A stretch of DNA of 64,000 bases from CAYZIB01 sp964478425 (GCA_964478425.1 CAYZIB010000001.1:1-64000), one strand, 5' to 3'; shown: positions 18,354 through 27,413, counted from the stretch's first letter. Notes: generated by a model from the letters alone, not told the origin. Made by a program: numbers and translations.

Positions 18354-19881
18354 AGTAATTAGTTACACCTTCAGGTTTAATTGTAACTTTTTGTCCTCCT
18401 TTACTATCAATAGCACTTGTAATAAATCCATCTATTAAAGGACAACCATATGAAATTGTATTAGAACTTGTCATAGGAACTCGATAATTTTTACCATTAA
18501 CTTCTCTTAATAAATATGCACTTTCATAAACTGTTTCTCTTACTAATGTATTTGTTTCTGTAGATCTACTACCTTCATTATTTACTTGGTCAATTGCATT
18601 AACTCTTTTAAATATTACTAATTTATCATAATCAGTATAAGTAGTAGAAGTATCAGAATAACTTTTTAAAGGAAATGAAAATTCAGGACTAAAGAAATCA
18701 GCAGGATCATCCCAATTATATTTTTTTCTTATTTCAACACTTTCTGGTAATGTTGATTTTTCAATTACTTCAATTTGAAGTTGGGCATAATCATATCTTG
18801 TAAAATAACAAATCATACGGATTTTATCACCAGCAAGATAATAATATTTTGAATCAAAATCATTCCAGTTTGCCCATAAATTTAATACACCATTTCCATA
18901 ATCACCAGTTTGAGCAACACCATATTTATTATCATGATCAGCATAAGAACCTAAGTCATAATCTTTATATGTTATATATCTCCAAAATGGTCTCCATGCA
19001 TAACTTCCTTTTGATAAGGTTGTTCCATCAAATGATACTAAAGACATTGTAATACCAACATCAGATTCATTCCATGCAGTACCACCTAAATAAATTGATG
19101 GATTATCATAATTTTTTACATTTGGATCAACATCTAATGATTCATCATATGTGGTTTGATAACGATTAATATCAACTGTTGGAATAGTAAATGTTACTTC
19201 AATTCCAAAATTATAATCATAATGTGTTTTTACAGTATAACTCCAGTCACCATTAAAACATTTATTTGAAGCATAATATCCAGAACTAGGGAAATTTCCA
19301 CCTGTCCAAATATCATATTTTTCTAAGATATCATTTTTCTTATTAACAACAACAGTTCTTTTAATTACATTTGATTTATTTCCGTGAGAATCTAATACAA
19401 AAATTTCTACAGTATAAGTACCAGGAACATTTATATCAAAATCACTAGATGAAAATTGAATTTTATTAGTTAAATCGCCATCATCTAAATCAGAAGCAGT
19501 AAATCCTTCAACTATTAAAGCTTCGTATCCTCCTTCGTATTGAGTTAACTCAACTTTACTAACAGTTCCGATATATTTTAATGTTGGTTTTCTATATCCT
19601 GTTATATTTAATGTTCTATAAACAGTTTGATCTTTTAATGTATAATATATTTTATAACTTCCAAGAGCGTTATAATCAACATTAGAATCATCTATTTCAT
19701 AATTTGTTACTGGTGTATCATCTTTATATGCAATAACACCTTTTGTTAAATCAACTTTTTCACCTAATAAAATATTTATTTCTTCATATCCAGTTTGAAA
19801 ACCAATATAATATGTAGAATTATCTTCGTAGCATCCACTAAACAAAAAAACAAATAAAAATAATATTAAAAATTTTTTCAA
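18352..19881 (-). CDS. Surface lipoprotein with Ig-like repeats and an unrecognised C-terminal domain
   Basis: A 509-residue protein with a lipoprotein signal (hydrophobic residues 4-15, lipobox FSGC with Cys17). Residues about 25-95 and 95-180 look like two bacterial Ig-like beta domains; the second has the DLDDGDLTNKI and PGTYTVEIFVLDSHGN pattern of the DUF5011-type fold. The remaining 330 residues are rich in Tyr, Trp, Asp and Ser and suggest a beta-rich extracellular domain, possibly glycan- or matrix-binding, but I recognise no family. It stands alone on the minus strand between two terminator/promoter regions, with an AGGAGG ribosome site and its own promoter. Confidence 0.8.
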   Translation of the reverse strand: MKKFLILFLFVFLFSGCYEDNSTYYIGFQTGYEEINILLGEKVDLTKGVIAYKDDTPVTNYEIDDSNVDYNALGSYKIYYTLKDQTVYRTLNITGYRKPTLKYIGTVSKVELTQYEGGYEALIVEGFTASDLDDGDLTNKIQFSSSDFDINVPGTYTVEIFVLDSHGNKSNVIKRTVVVNKKNDILEKYDIWTGGNFPSSGYYASNKCFNGDWSYTVKTHYDYNFGIEVTFTIPTVDINRYQTTYDESLDVDPNVKNYDNPSIYLGGTAWNESDVGITMSLVSFDGTTLSKGSYAWRPFWRYITYKDYDLGSYADHDNKYGVAQTGDYGNGVLNLWANWNDFDSKYYYLAGDKIRMICYFTRYDYAQLQIEVIEKSTLPESVEIRKKYNWDDPADFFSPEFSFPLKSYSDTSTTYTDYDKLVIFKRVNAIDQVNNEGSRSTETNTLVRETVYESAYLLREVNGKNYRVPMTSSNTISYGCPLIDGFITSAIDSKGGQKVTIKPEGVTNY

Positions 19882-19902
19882 AATTATTCCTCCTCTTAAG
19901 GT

Positions 19903-19930
19903 ATTATACCATTTAATAATAAATAATCAA
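19903..19930 (-). promoter_or_regulatory. Promoter of the Ig-like lipoprotein gene
   Basis: On the minus strand, TTGATT (19925-19930) and TATAAT (19903-19908) are 16 bases apart, with TGG directly before the -10 (extended type). Confidence 0.6.
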
Positions 19931-19959
19931 TTAAATATATTTGAAAATAATATGAATAA

Positions 19960-19975
19960 TTGAAAACATTTACAT
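19960..19975. promoter_or_regulatory. Third cre-like dyad
   Basis: TTGAAAACATTTACAT fits the CcpA cre consensus at 15 of 16 positions and differs from the site at 346-361 at two. It lies between the divergent lipoprotein and amino-acid transporter genes, 30 bases upstream of the lipoprotein -35. Confidence 0.35.
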
Positions 19976-20019
19976 GTTCTATAAATAAAAAAAAAGTAGA
20001 ATATAAAAATAAATTGGAT

Positions 20020-20039
20020 TATAATCATTTAAGATTATA
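20020..20039. repeat. Inverted repeat upstream of the amino-acid transporter
   Basis: TATAATC and GATTATA form a perfect 7-bp inverted repeat with a six-base centre, about 95 bases before the transporter start. It could be an operator, but in such A/T-rich DNA chance is a real alternative. No confident promoter for the transporter was found in this 252-base intergenic region. Confidence 0.25.
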
Positions 20040-20133
20040 GATTGTATTATAGTTTAAAACAAATATTTAATATAAATATTAAATACCTAATTTTGGCTAA
20101 AATAATTCTATAAAATTTTTTAGAGGTGTAAAA

Positions 20134-21678
20134 ATGAAAAAGGTATTTAATTTATTAATATTTTTTATTTGTCTTTTTTTATTAACTGGATGTAAGAAAA
20201 ATAATAATCCCAAATTAATTGATATAAAATTAACAGATGAAGAATATGCTTTTGTAATTAAAAAGGGAAATAACAAATTAAAAAATGACTTCAATTCATT
20301 TTTAAATGAAATAAAAGAAGATGGCACATTTGATATGATTATTTCAAAATATTTTTTAGATAGTGGAACAAAAAACGGTTTTAAAATTACAACTCAAAAT
20401 ATTACAAATAATGATTCGAATTTCGTAGTTGTAACAAATTGTCCATTTGAACCATTTGAATATATTGGAGATGATGGACTTGCATATGGAATAGATATTG
20501 AAATAGCCTATGAATATGCAAAATCAAGAAATTTAAATTTAGTAATTAAAAATATCGAATTTGAAGCTATTTTAAATGAAGTTGATACGGGTTATGCTGA
20601 TATTGGTATGGCTGGTATGACTATAACACAAGAAAGATTAAATGTATGTGATTTTACAAATACATATTTTAATGCAAGTCAAAAACTAGTTGTTTCTGAA
20701 AATAATCATTTATTTGATGATTGTAAAACAAAAGAAGATGTTGAAGAAATTTTAAGATCATTAGAAAATAAAAAAATAGGTTATCAAATAGGAACAACCG
20801 GTAATTGGTATGTTGATGGTGATGATTCATTTGGATTTAGTGGATATAATAATCTTATATCTACAGGATATAAAACAGCACAACTTGCTATTCAAGATAT
20901 TATGAATGGTTTATTATATGGAGTTATTGTTGATGAAGCACCAGCAAATAGTATTATAAATGGTTTAACAAAACAAAATAGTAAGTTAGAAACATTTTTA
21001 AATGCTATAAATGAAAAAGCATTTCAAAATTTAATTTTAACAGGTTTAAAAAATACTTTATTAATCGCATGCATTGGTTTAATAATTGGTATTATAGTTG
21101 GAACAATTATAGCAATTATTAAAGTTGCTCCTAAATATAAAAAAATAATAAAATTTTTAGATAAAATATGTAATTTATATGTTGCAATATTTAGAGGAAC
21201 TCCAATGGTTGTTCAATTATTAATTGCTTATTATGTTATTTTACCAATATTAGGTATAAATAATATTGAAGCATTAAATGTTGCAATAATTGTTTTTGGT
21301 TTAAATAGTGCATCATATGTATCTGAAATTATGCGTGGTGGATTAAATTCAATTGATAAAGGTCAATTAGAAGCAAGTAGAGCACTTGGTTTAAGCTATA
21401 ATATATCAATGATAAAAATAGTTATTCCACAAGCAATAAAAAATATATTACCAACATTAGGTAATGAATTTATAACATTAATAAAAGAAACATCTGTTGT
21501 AAGTTTTATAACAGTAATTGATTTATATACTGCTTTTAATATGATTGGAACTAATACTTATAGTGTTGTATTTCCTTATATAGTAATGGCTTTAATATAT
21601 ATATTATTAGTCATTGTAATTACTTTATTAATAAAAATAATTGAAAAGGGGATGGCAAAAAGTGATAGAAACAATTAA
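20134..21678 (+). CDS. Amino-acid ABC transporter, binding domain fused to permease
   Basis: A 514-residue polar amino-acid uptake protein. It has a lipoprotein signal with lipobox LTGC (Cys20), a family 3 type solute-binding domain (about residues 85-290, with [23 protein letters not shown] and DEAP at 267), then a GlnP/HisM-type permease from about residue 300 with five or so helices and the EAA loop [10 protein letters not shown]. Residues 33-74 ([14 protein letters not shown] through to KYF) look like the C-terminal end of a binding domain, and the usual copy is missing after residue 275, so the domain appears circularly permuted. The ATPase gene overlaps its 3' end. Confidence 0.9.
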   Translation: MKKVFNLLIFFICLFLLTGCKKNNNPKLIDIKLTDEEYAFVIKKGNNKLKNDFNSFLNEIKEDGTFDMIISKYFLDSGTKNGFKITTQNITNNDSNFVVVTNCPFEPFEYIGDDGLAYGIDIEIAYEYAKSRNLNLVIKNIEFEAILNEVDTGYADIGMAGMTITQERLNVCDFTNTYFNASQKLVVSENNHLFDDCKTKEDVEEILRSLENKKIGYQIGTTGNWYVDGDDSFGFSGYNNLISTGYKTAQLAIQDIMNGLLYGVIVDEAPANSIINGLTKQNSKLETFLNAINEKAFQNLILTGLKNTLLIACIGLIIGIIVGTIIAIIKVAPKYKKIIKFLDKICNLYVAIFRGTPMVVQLLIAYYVILPILGINNIEALNVAIIVFGLNSASYVSEIMRGGLNSIDKGQLEASRALGLSYNISMIKIVIPQAIKNILPTLGNEFITLIKETSVVSFITVIDLYTAFNMIGTNTYSVVFPYIVMALIYILLVIVITLLIKIIEKGMAKSDRNN

Positions 21679-22486
21679 TTTAACAAAAAGATATAATGAT
21701 CAATTAGTTCTTGATGGAATTAATTTAAAAATTGAAGATGGTAAAAAAATTTGTATTATAGGACCAAGTGGTTCAGGTAAATCAACTTTTTTAAGATGCC
21801 TTAATTGTATGGAAGATCCTGATGATGGTAAGGTCATATTTGATGGTGTTGATTTAACTGATATGAAAGTTGATATTAATAAACAAAGACAAAAAATAGG
21901 AATGGTTTTTCAAAATTTTAATTTATTTAATCATAAAACTGTTTTAGAAAATATCATGTTAGCGCCAGTATATTTAAATTTAAAAGAGTTAAAAAATAAG
22001 AAAAGATATAATTTTTTCTTACCTTTTATAAATATTTTTAAAAAAGAAAAGTTAGAAAAAAAAGAAATATTAAAAAATAAAAAAGAAATATTAGATGAAA
22101 TAAAAAATAATTCTTTAGAATTATTAGAAAAAATTAATTTAAAAGATAAAGCAAATGCATATCCAAGTACTTTAAGTGGTGGACAAAAACAAAGAATTGC
22201 AATCATAAGAACATTAGCGATGAATCCTAAAGTTATATTGTTTGATGAACCAACAAGTGCACTTGATCCTGAAATGGTAAAAGAAGTATTAGAATTAATC
22301 AAACTAGTTGCTAAAAAAAATATAACAATGGTAATAGTTACTCATGAAATGCATTTTGCAAAAGAAATAGCAGATGAAATAATTTTTATGGATAAAGGTA
22401 AAATAGGAGAAATTGCTCCTCCAAGTAAAATATTCCAAAATCCTGATAATGAAAGAGTAAAAGAATTTTTAAGTAAAGTATTATAA
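21662..22486 (+). CDS. Amino-acid ABC transporter ATP-binding protein
   Basis: A 274-residue GlnQ-type ATPase that powers the upstream permease. Walker A is GPSGSGKST, the Q-loop is FQNFNLFNH, the signature is [11 protein letters not shown], Walker B is [12 protein letters not shown], and the H-loop is VTHEM. I start at the GTG at 21662, 17 bases inside the permease gene, because AAGGGGAT is well spaced for it and the fold begins there. Between the Q-loop and signature there is a lysine-rich stretch (about residues 105-150) roughly 30 residues longer than in usual GlnQ proteins. Confidence 0.92.
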   Translation: MIETINLTKRYNDQLVLDGINLKIEDGKKICIIGPSGSGKSTFLRCLNCMEDPDDGKVIFDGVDLTDMKVDINKQRQKIGMVFQNFNLFNHKTVLENIMLAPVYLNLKELKNKKRYNFFLPFINIFKKEKLEKKEILKNKKEILDEIKNNSLELLEKINLKDKANAYPSTLSGGQKQRIAIIRTLAMNPKVILFDEPTSALDPEMVKEVLELIKLVAKKNITMVIVTHEMHFAKEIADEIIFMDKGKIGEIAPPSKIFQNPDNERVKEFLSKVL

Positions 22487-22519
22487 TAATAAAATAGTTA
22501 TTATTTAGATATTTTTATT
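22485..22519 (+). terminator. Possible weak A/T-only terminator
   Basis: The arms AATAATAA (22485-22492) and TTATTATT (22498-22505) have a five-base loop, followed by an interrupted T-rich stretch. The stem has no G or C, so termination would be weak. Confidence 0.3.
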
Positions 22520-22546
22520 TACTTTTTAAAATAAATTTGTTATACT
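22518..22546 (+). promoter_or_regulatory. Promoter of the alaS T-box transcript
   Basis: TTTACT (22518-22523) and TATACT (22541-22546) are 17 bases apart, and TGT directly precedes the -10, giving an extended -10 element. Transcription should begin near 22553, just ahead of the T-box leader. Confidence 0.65.
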
Positions 22547-22553
22547 AATTAAG

Positions 22554-22755
22554 AAATCGATAATAAAAGATAAGTAAATTATATAACTTTTTAAGAAAGA
22601 TAGTGGTTGATGCGAACTATTAAAGATGTAATTGAAAGCTACTTTTAAGAGATACTAATAATATCCGTTGCTGGCGTTAACAGATAAAGAGCTAAGATAT
22701 CTTAGAATTAAGGTGGTACCACGGTAATTCGTCCTTAAATTCTAAGATTTTTTTA
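22554..22755 (+). promoter_or_regulatory. T-box riboswitch controlling alaS (alanine)
   Basis: The leader contains the T-box sequence AAGGTGGTACCACG at 22710-22723. It lies inside a terminator whose arms are 22701-22713 and 22733-22746 (13 bp, one bulged A), followed by a T run. A candidate specifier GCT (alanine) with the expected following A is at 22638-22640 on the 3' side of stem I. Uncharged tRNA-Ala should stabilise the antiterminator and allow alaS expression. The match between specifier and downstream gene supports the reading. Confidence 0.93.
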
Positions 22756-22776
22756 TTTAAAAAAAGGAGTGAATTT

Positions 22777-25383
22777 ATGTTTACAAGTAAGGAAATAAGA
22801 AATATTTGGATTGATTTTTTTAAATCAAAAGGTCATGTTTTAGAACCAAGTGCATCATTAATTCCAAATAATGATCCTACATTATTGTGGATTAATGCAG
22901 GAGTTGCAGCTTTAAAAAAATATTTTGATGGACAAGAAAAACCAATTAACCCAAGAATTGTTAATTTACAAAAATGTATAAGAACTAATGATATTGAAAA
23001 TGTTGGTAATACAGCAAGACACCATACATTTTTTGAAATGGCAGGTAATTTTTCTATAGGTGATTATTTTAAAGAAGAAGTAATTCCATGGGCATTTGAA
23101 TTATTAACTTCAGAAAAATATTTTAATATTGATAAAAATTTATTGTATATGACAATTTATACAAAAGATGATGAAGCATATGATTTATGGGTTAAAGTAG
23201 GTGTAGATCCATCTCATATATTAAGATTAGATACTAATTTTTGGGAAATTGGTGAAGGACCATGTGGACCATGTACTGAAATTCATTTTGATAGAGGAGA
23301 AAAATACGATAAAAGAGGAATAGAATTAATTCAAAATGAAATTGAAAATGAAAGATATATTGAAATATGGAACATCGTATTTTCTACATATAATGCAAAA
23401 CAAGGTGTAAAAAGAGAAGATTATAAAGAATTGCCACATAAAAATATAGATACAGGATGTGGTCTTGAAAGATTATGCTGTATATTACAAGATGCAAAAA
23501 CTAATTATGATACAGATTTATTTATGCCTATAATGAATGAAATCACGAAAAAAACAAATATTAAATATGAAGGTCAAAAAGAATTTAAAGTAATTGCTGA
23601 TCACATTAGGACTTTAACTTTTGCTATATATGATGGAGCAGTTTTATCTAATGAAGGTAGAGGATATGTTTTAAGAAGAGTATTGAGAAGAGCTTTAAAA
23701 CACGCAAAAAAATTAGGTATTAATAAACCATTTTTATATGAATTAGTTGATACAGTTATAAATATTATGAGTGATTTTTATCCTGATTTAGAACAAAGAA
23801 GTAATATAATTAAAGATATTATTAAAAAAGAAGAAGAAAAATTCTTAGAAACATTATCTCAAGGAGAAAAAAAGGTTTTAGAAGTTATTAATAATTTAAA
23901 AGAAGAAGAAATTAGTGGAGAAATAGCATTTATGTTATATGACACATATGGATTTCCTTTTGAATTAACAGAAGAATATGCAAGTGAGTATAATAAAAAA
24001 GTTAATAAAGATGAATTTATTAAAATGATGAACTTACAAAAAGAACGTGCGAGAAATGCAAGAAACGAAATTGAATCATTTAAATCTCAAAACAAAGAAT
24101 TTATGGATTATAAAGAAAAATCTTATTTTGTAGGATATGATACTTTTATTACTAATTCTAAGATTATAAAAAAATTTAATGAAGGAATTGTTTTAGATAA
24201 AACTCCATTTTATGCAACAAGTGGTGGACAAGTTTGTGATAAAGGTACAATTAACAATATTGAAGTTACAAATGTTGTTAAATTACCAAATGGACAATTT
24301 TTACATGTTTTAAAAGAAGATTTATTAGAAGAAAATATGGAAGTTGTTGCTAAAATAGATGTTTTAAATAGAAATAACACAGCAAAAAATCATAGTGCTA
24401 CTCACTTATTACAAAGTGCCTTACAAAAAATTTTAGGAAGCCATGTTCATCAACAAGGTTCTTATGTTGATAGTAGCATCTTAAAATTTGATTTTAATAA
24501 TTATGATTTAGTAAGTGATGAAAAAATATTAGAAGTAGAACAACTTGTTAATAAATTTATTACTGAAAAACATAATATTACAATTAAAGAAATGGATATA
24601 AATGATGCTAAAAAATTAGGAGCAATGGCTTTATTTGGTGAAAAATATGGTTCTATTGTTAGAGTTGTTGATATGGAATGTTCATTAGAATTTTGTGGTG
24701 GAACACATGTTAAAAACACTAGTGAAATTAATGAATTTGCAATTTTATCTTATGAATCAATTGGTTCAGGAACATATAGAATTGTAGCAACCACAAATAA
24801 TATCTTAAAAGAATTAGAAAATGCTACAGAAACAATAAATAATGAAATAAATAATATAAGTTTAAAACAAGATAAAATAATTAAAGAAGCTAAAAATAAA
24901 AACATAATTTTAGCTAAACCTAATATTATTGATGATATTAATATTCCAAGTTATAAATATGTAATTAATAAAAGAAATTTATTAAATAATTATAAAAATG
25001 AAACTAAAATATTAGAAAGAAATTATCAAATTGAATTAGAAAAAAATGCATTAAAAGATTTAAAAGATTTTGATAAATATATTATCAATAATAAACTAAT
25101 TGCTAGAAAAGATAATATAGATGTCAATATTTTAAAACAACTTGCTGATGCTTTATTAAATAAAATGGGTAATGGAATTGTATTTTTAGCATCAGTAAAA
25201 GAAGATAAAGTTTATTTTGTATGTAAAAATAATATAAATTTAGATTCAGGAAGTTTAGTTAAAAAAGCTGCCATTATTACATCAGGTAATGGTGGTGGAA
25301 GAAAAGACATGGCTCAAGCTGGTGGAAAAGATATAACAAAAGTTGATTTAGCATTAGAACAAATTAAAGAGGAACTTTTATGA
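22777..25383 (+). CDS. alaS: Alanyl-tRNA synthetase
   Basis: A 868-residue class II synthetase of normal length. The aminoacylation domain starts SKEIRNIWIDFFKSKGH and holds RHHTFFEMAGNFS (motif 2 region). The editing domain carries the zinc-ligand motifs HSATHLLQ and CGGTHV. The C-terminal region ends with GNGGGRKDMAQAGGKD, the DHHA1-type domain. It charges tRNA-Ala and hydrolyses Ser- or Gly-tRNA-Ala. It is preceded by the T-box leader and followed by ruvX with a four-base overlap. Confidence 0.97.
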   Translation: MFTSKEIRNIWIDFFKSKGHVLEPSASLIPNNDPTLLWINAGVAALKKYFDGQEKPINPRIVNLQKCIRTNDIENVGNTARHHTFFEMAGNFSIGDYFKEEVIPWAFELLTSEKYFNIDKNLLYMTIYTKDDEAYDLWVKVGVDPSHILRLDTNFWEIGEGPCGPCTEIHFDRGEKYDKRGIELIQNEIENERYIEIWNIVFSTYNAKQGVKREDYKELPHKNIDTGCGLERLCCILQDAKTNYDTDLFMPIMNEITKKTNIKYEGQKEFKVIADHIRTLTFAIYDGAVLSNEGRGYVLRRVLRRALKHAKKLGINKPFLYELVDTVINIMSDFYPDLEQRSNIIKDIIKKEEEKFLETLSQGEKKVLEVINNLKEEEISGEIAFMLYDTYGFPFELTEEYASEYNKKVNKDEFIKMMNLQKERARNARNEIESFKSQNKEFMDYKEKSYFVGYDTFITNSKIIKKFNEGIVLDKTPFYATSGGQVCDKGTINNIEVTNVVKLPNGQFLHVLKEDLLEENMEVVAKIDVLNRNNTAKNHSATHLLQSALQKILGSHVHQQGSYVDSSILKFDFNNYDLVSDEKILEVEQLVNKFITEKHNITIKEMDINDAKKLGAMALFGEKYGSIVRVVDMECSLEFCGGTHVKNTSEINEFAILSYESIGSGTYRIVATTNNILKELENATETINNEINNISLKQDKIIKEAKNKNIILAKPNIIDDINIPSYKYVINKRNLLNNYKNETKILERNYQIELEKNALKDLKDFDKYIINNKLIARKDNIDVNILKQLADALLNKMGNGIVFLASVKEDKVYFVCKNNINLDSGSLVKKAAIITSGNGGGRKDMAQAGGKDITKVDLALEQIKEELL

Positions 25384-25790
25384 AATGCTTAGGTCTTGAT
25401 TTAGGAAGTAGAACATTAGGAGTTGCAATAAGTGATAATTTAGGAATTATCGCAAGGACTTATGATACATTTAGATTTAATGATGATGATTATAATTCTG
25501 CTTTAAATTATGTTTTAGATATTGTAAAAAAAGAAAAAATTGATAAAATAGTTTTAGGGTATCCAAAACATATGAATGGCGATATAGGTATTAGAGGTCA
25601 AATTTCATTAGATTTTAAAAAAATGATTAAAGAAAAAATTGATATTGAAGTAATATTAATTGATGAAAGACTTACAACTGTATCTGCAGATAGAATTATG
25701 ATATCTCAAAATGTTAGGCGAGAAGAAAGAAAAAAGAAAAAAGATGAACTTGCCGCATTAATTATTTTACAAAATTATTTAGATAGATAG
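25380..25790 (+). CDS. ruvX: RuvX/YqgF resolvase-like nuclease
   Basis: A 136-residue RNase H-fold protein of normal length. GLDLGSRTLGVAISD gives the first catalytic aspartate, LGYPKHMNG the middle motif and DERLTTVSA the later acidic residue; a further aspartate is in KKKDELAA. The family has been assigned to Holliday junction resolution and to 16S rRNA 5' maturation. It sits between alaS and a DUF1292 gene as in Bacillus (yrrK). The intervening yrzL (ireB) gene of Bacillus is absent here. Confidence 0.92.
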   Translation: MKCLGLDLGSRTLGVAISDNLGIIARTYDTFRFNDDDYNSALNYVLDIVKKEKIDKIVLGYPKHMNGDIGIRGQISLDFKKMIKEKIDIEVILIDERLTTVSADRIMISQNVRREERKKKKDELAALIILQNYLDR

Positions 25791-25799
25791 GAGAAAAAA

Positions 25800-26183
25800 A
25801 TGGATAATAAAACAATTACTTTAATAAAAGAAGATGGAACTGAAGAATTAGCAGAAATTTTATTTACTTATTTTTCAGAAGAATTTAATAAAAATTATGT
25901 GGTATTAAGAATTATTGAACAAGATTTATTAACTGCTGCAATTTATGAACAAACTGATGAAAAAGATGGTCGTTTAGTAAATATTGAAAATGATGAAGAA
26001 TGGGAATTAATTGAAAATTTAATTAATGACTATTTTGAAGAAAATGATCATGAATGTGGATGCGGATGTGGACATGATCATGATTGTGATTGCGATTGTG
26101 ATCACGACCATGAATGTGATTGTGAAGACCACGATTGTGGTTGTGAACATGATCATGATTGCTGTGATAAACATCATGAATAA
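25800..26183 (+). CDS. DUF1292 (YrzB-like) protein with a Cys/His/Asp-rich tail
   Basis: A 127-residue protein. Residues 1-83 match the short acidic DUF1292 domain (NKTITLIKEDGTEE..., LLTAAIYEQTDEKDG, EWELIENLI). Residues 84-127 are a low-complexity tail of 44 residues with 12 Cys, 10 His, 12 Asp and 5 Glu, arranged as repeated CGCG, HDHD and CDCD units. Such a tail should bind soft or borderline metals such as zinc, nickel or copper; that is inference. DUF1292 itself has no established function. The GGAG ribosome site is clear, and trmR starts within its last codons. Confidence 0.85.
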   Translation: MDNKTITLIKEDGTEELAEILFTYFSEEFNKNYVVLRIIEQDLLTAAIYEQTDEKDGRLVNIENDEEWELIENLINDYFEENDHECGCGCGHDHDCDCDCDHDHECDCEDHDCGCEHDHDCCDKHHE

Positions 26184-26799
26184 TGAAAAATTTAATTATT
26201 TAGCTCAAATAAATAATATAAACTTTAATGATTTAGAAAATGAATTAATTGATTATGCAAATATTAATAATGTTCCTATAATAAAAAAAGAAGGGTTAGC
26301 ATTTTTATTACAAATTATTAAAATTAAAAAACCTAAAAGAATTTTAGAAATAGGAACAGCAATTGGTTTTTCAGCAATAATGATGGCAAATAATTCAGAT
26401 GCAATTATTGATACTTTAGAAAAAAATTCTGAAATGGCTGATTTAGCAAATAAAAATATTTTAAAAGCCAATTTAGATAAAAGAATTAATGTACATAATA
26501 TTGATGCATTATTATTTGAAACAGAATTTAAATATGATTTGATTTTTATTGATGCTGCAAAAACTAAATATATTGAGTATTTTACTAAATTTGAAGAAAA
26601 ATTAAATCAAAATGGAATAATAATCTGTGATAATTTATTATTTCATGATCTATTTTTTACTTCAGAAATAACGAAAAATCAACAAAGAATAATTAATAAA
26701 ATTGATAAATTTAATCATTTCGTAACAGAAAATTCATGTTATGATAGTTATATTTATCCAATTGGCGATGGAATGTCATTAAGTATTAGGAAGGTATAA
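26176..26799 (+). CDS. trmR: tRNA 5-hydroxyuridine methyltransferase TrmR
   Basis: A 207-residue class I O-methyltransferase (YrrM family). The SAM-binding motif LEIGTAIGFSAIMMA is followed by the acidic TLEKNSEMA, the metal-binding FIDAAKTKYIEYF and DNLLFHD. In Bacillus TrmR methylates 5-hydroxyuridine at tRNA position 34 to 5-methoxyuridine. The start is the ATG at 26176, overlapping the DUF1292 gene by eight bases; upstream in-frame codons merely read the Cys/His tail in another frame. trhP1 and trhP2, which make the hydroxyl, follow after one intervening gene. Confidence 0.86.
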   Translation: MNNEKFNYLAQINNINFNDLENELIDYANINNVPIIKKEGLAFLLQIIKIKKPKRILEIGTAIGFSAIMMANNSDAIIDTLEKNSEMADLANKNILKANLDKRINVHNIDALLFETEFKYDLIFIDAAKTKYIEYFTKFEEKLNQNGIIICDNLLFHDLFFTSEITKNQQRIINKIDKFNHFVTENSCYDSYIYPIGDGMSLSIRKV

Positions 26800-26800
26800 T

Positions 26801-27328
26801 ATGTTAGTATTAATTGGTCCTTCTGCTTCAGGGAAGACGGAATTGGCTAAATTTTTAGTAAAAAATAAAAATTTTGAAAAAATTATAACTTATACAACAA
26901 GACCAATAAGACAAAATGAAAAAAATGGTGTAGATTATCATTTTTTAGATGAAAATACTTTTTTATCATTAGAAAATAATAATTTTTTTGCTGAAACTAC
27001 CATTTATAATGGATATCATTATGGGACATCTTTATCGTCTTTAAATGGTAATAAAGTTATAATTTTAGAACCACAAGGATTATTAAATTTGAATAAATTT
27101 AAAGAAATAAAAAAAGTATCATTTTATTTAGATGTTTTAAAACAAACTAGATATGAAAGAATGGTTTTAAGACATGAAAAAAGTTCTGATATTATTAAAA
27201 GACTTGATATTGATGAACAAGTATTTTCATTAGAAAATTTAAATGTTGATCATATTATTAATGCAAATAATAAAACAATAAGTGAACTTGCTGATATTAT
27301 TTTGAATCTTTATAATAATGAAATTTAA
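26801..27328 (+). CDS. Guanylate kinase-like protein
   Basis: A 175-residue P-loop kinase, shorter than the usual 190-205 of guanylate kinase. Walker A is GPSASGKTE, and TTRPIRQNEKNGVDYHFL matches the GMP-binding region (TTRxxRxxExxGxDYxF). NGYHYGTSL is the usual Y-G-T segment. The C-terminal ARRL-type lid is shortened to RMVLRHEKSSDIIKRL. It may be the housekeeping Gmk, converting GMP to GDP, or a divergent paralog; I lean to guanylate kinase. It follows trmR by one base with a GGAAGGT ribosome site, and a strong terminator follows. Confidence 0.75.
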   Translation: MLVLIGPSASGKTELAKFLVKNKNFEKIITYTTRPIRQNEKNGVDYHFLDENTFLSLENNNFFAETTIYNGYHYGTSLSSLNGNKVIILEPQGLLNLNKFKEIKKVSFYLDVLKQTRYERMVLRHEKSSDIIKRLDIDEQVFSLENLNVDHIINANNKTISELADIILNLYNNEI

Positions 27329-27357
27329 AAGATATTATTAATTTAATATCTTTTTTT
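27327..27357 (+). terminator. Intrinsic terminator after the guanylate kinase-like gene
   Basis: An 11-bp stem (27327-27337 with 27344-27354) has a six-base loop and continues into T. It ends the alaS to kinase transcript. Confidence 0.8.
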
Positions 27358-27365
27358 ATTATTAT

Positions 27366-27393
27366 TTGTTATAATAATAAATTGTGATATACT
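27366..27393 (+). promoter_or_regulatory. Promoter of trhP1-trhP2
   Basis: TTGTTA (27366-27371), 16 bases, then TATACT (27388-27393) preceded by TGA, again an extended -10. Confidence 0.65.
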
Positions 27394-27413
27394 TAAAAAG
27401 TAAGGTGATAATT

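Noticed and set aside
21931..22302. A long minus-strand open frame opposite the ABC ATPase
   Set aside because: It mirrors codon structure of a clear ATPase gene and has no ribosome site or homology.
26026..26175. An N-terminal extension of trmR, rich in Met, Ile and Val
   Set aside because: It is only the metal-ligand tail of the DUF1292 gene read in another frame; the family start and the next ATG at 26176 fit.
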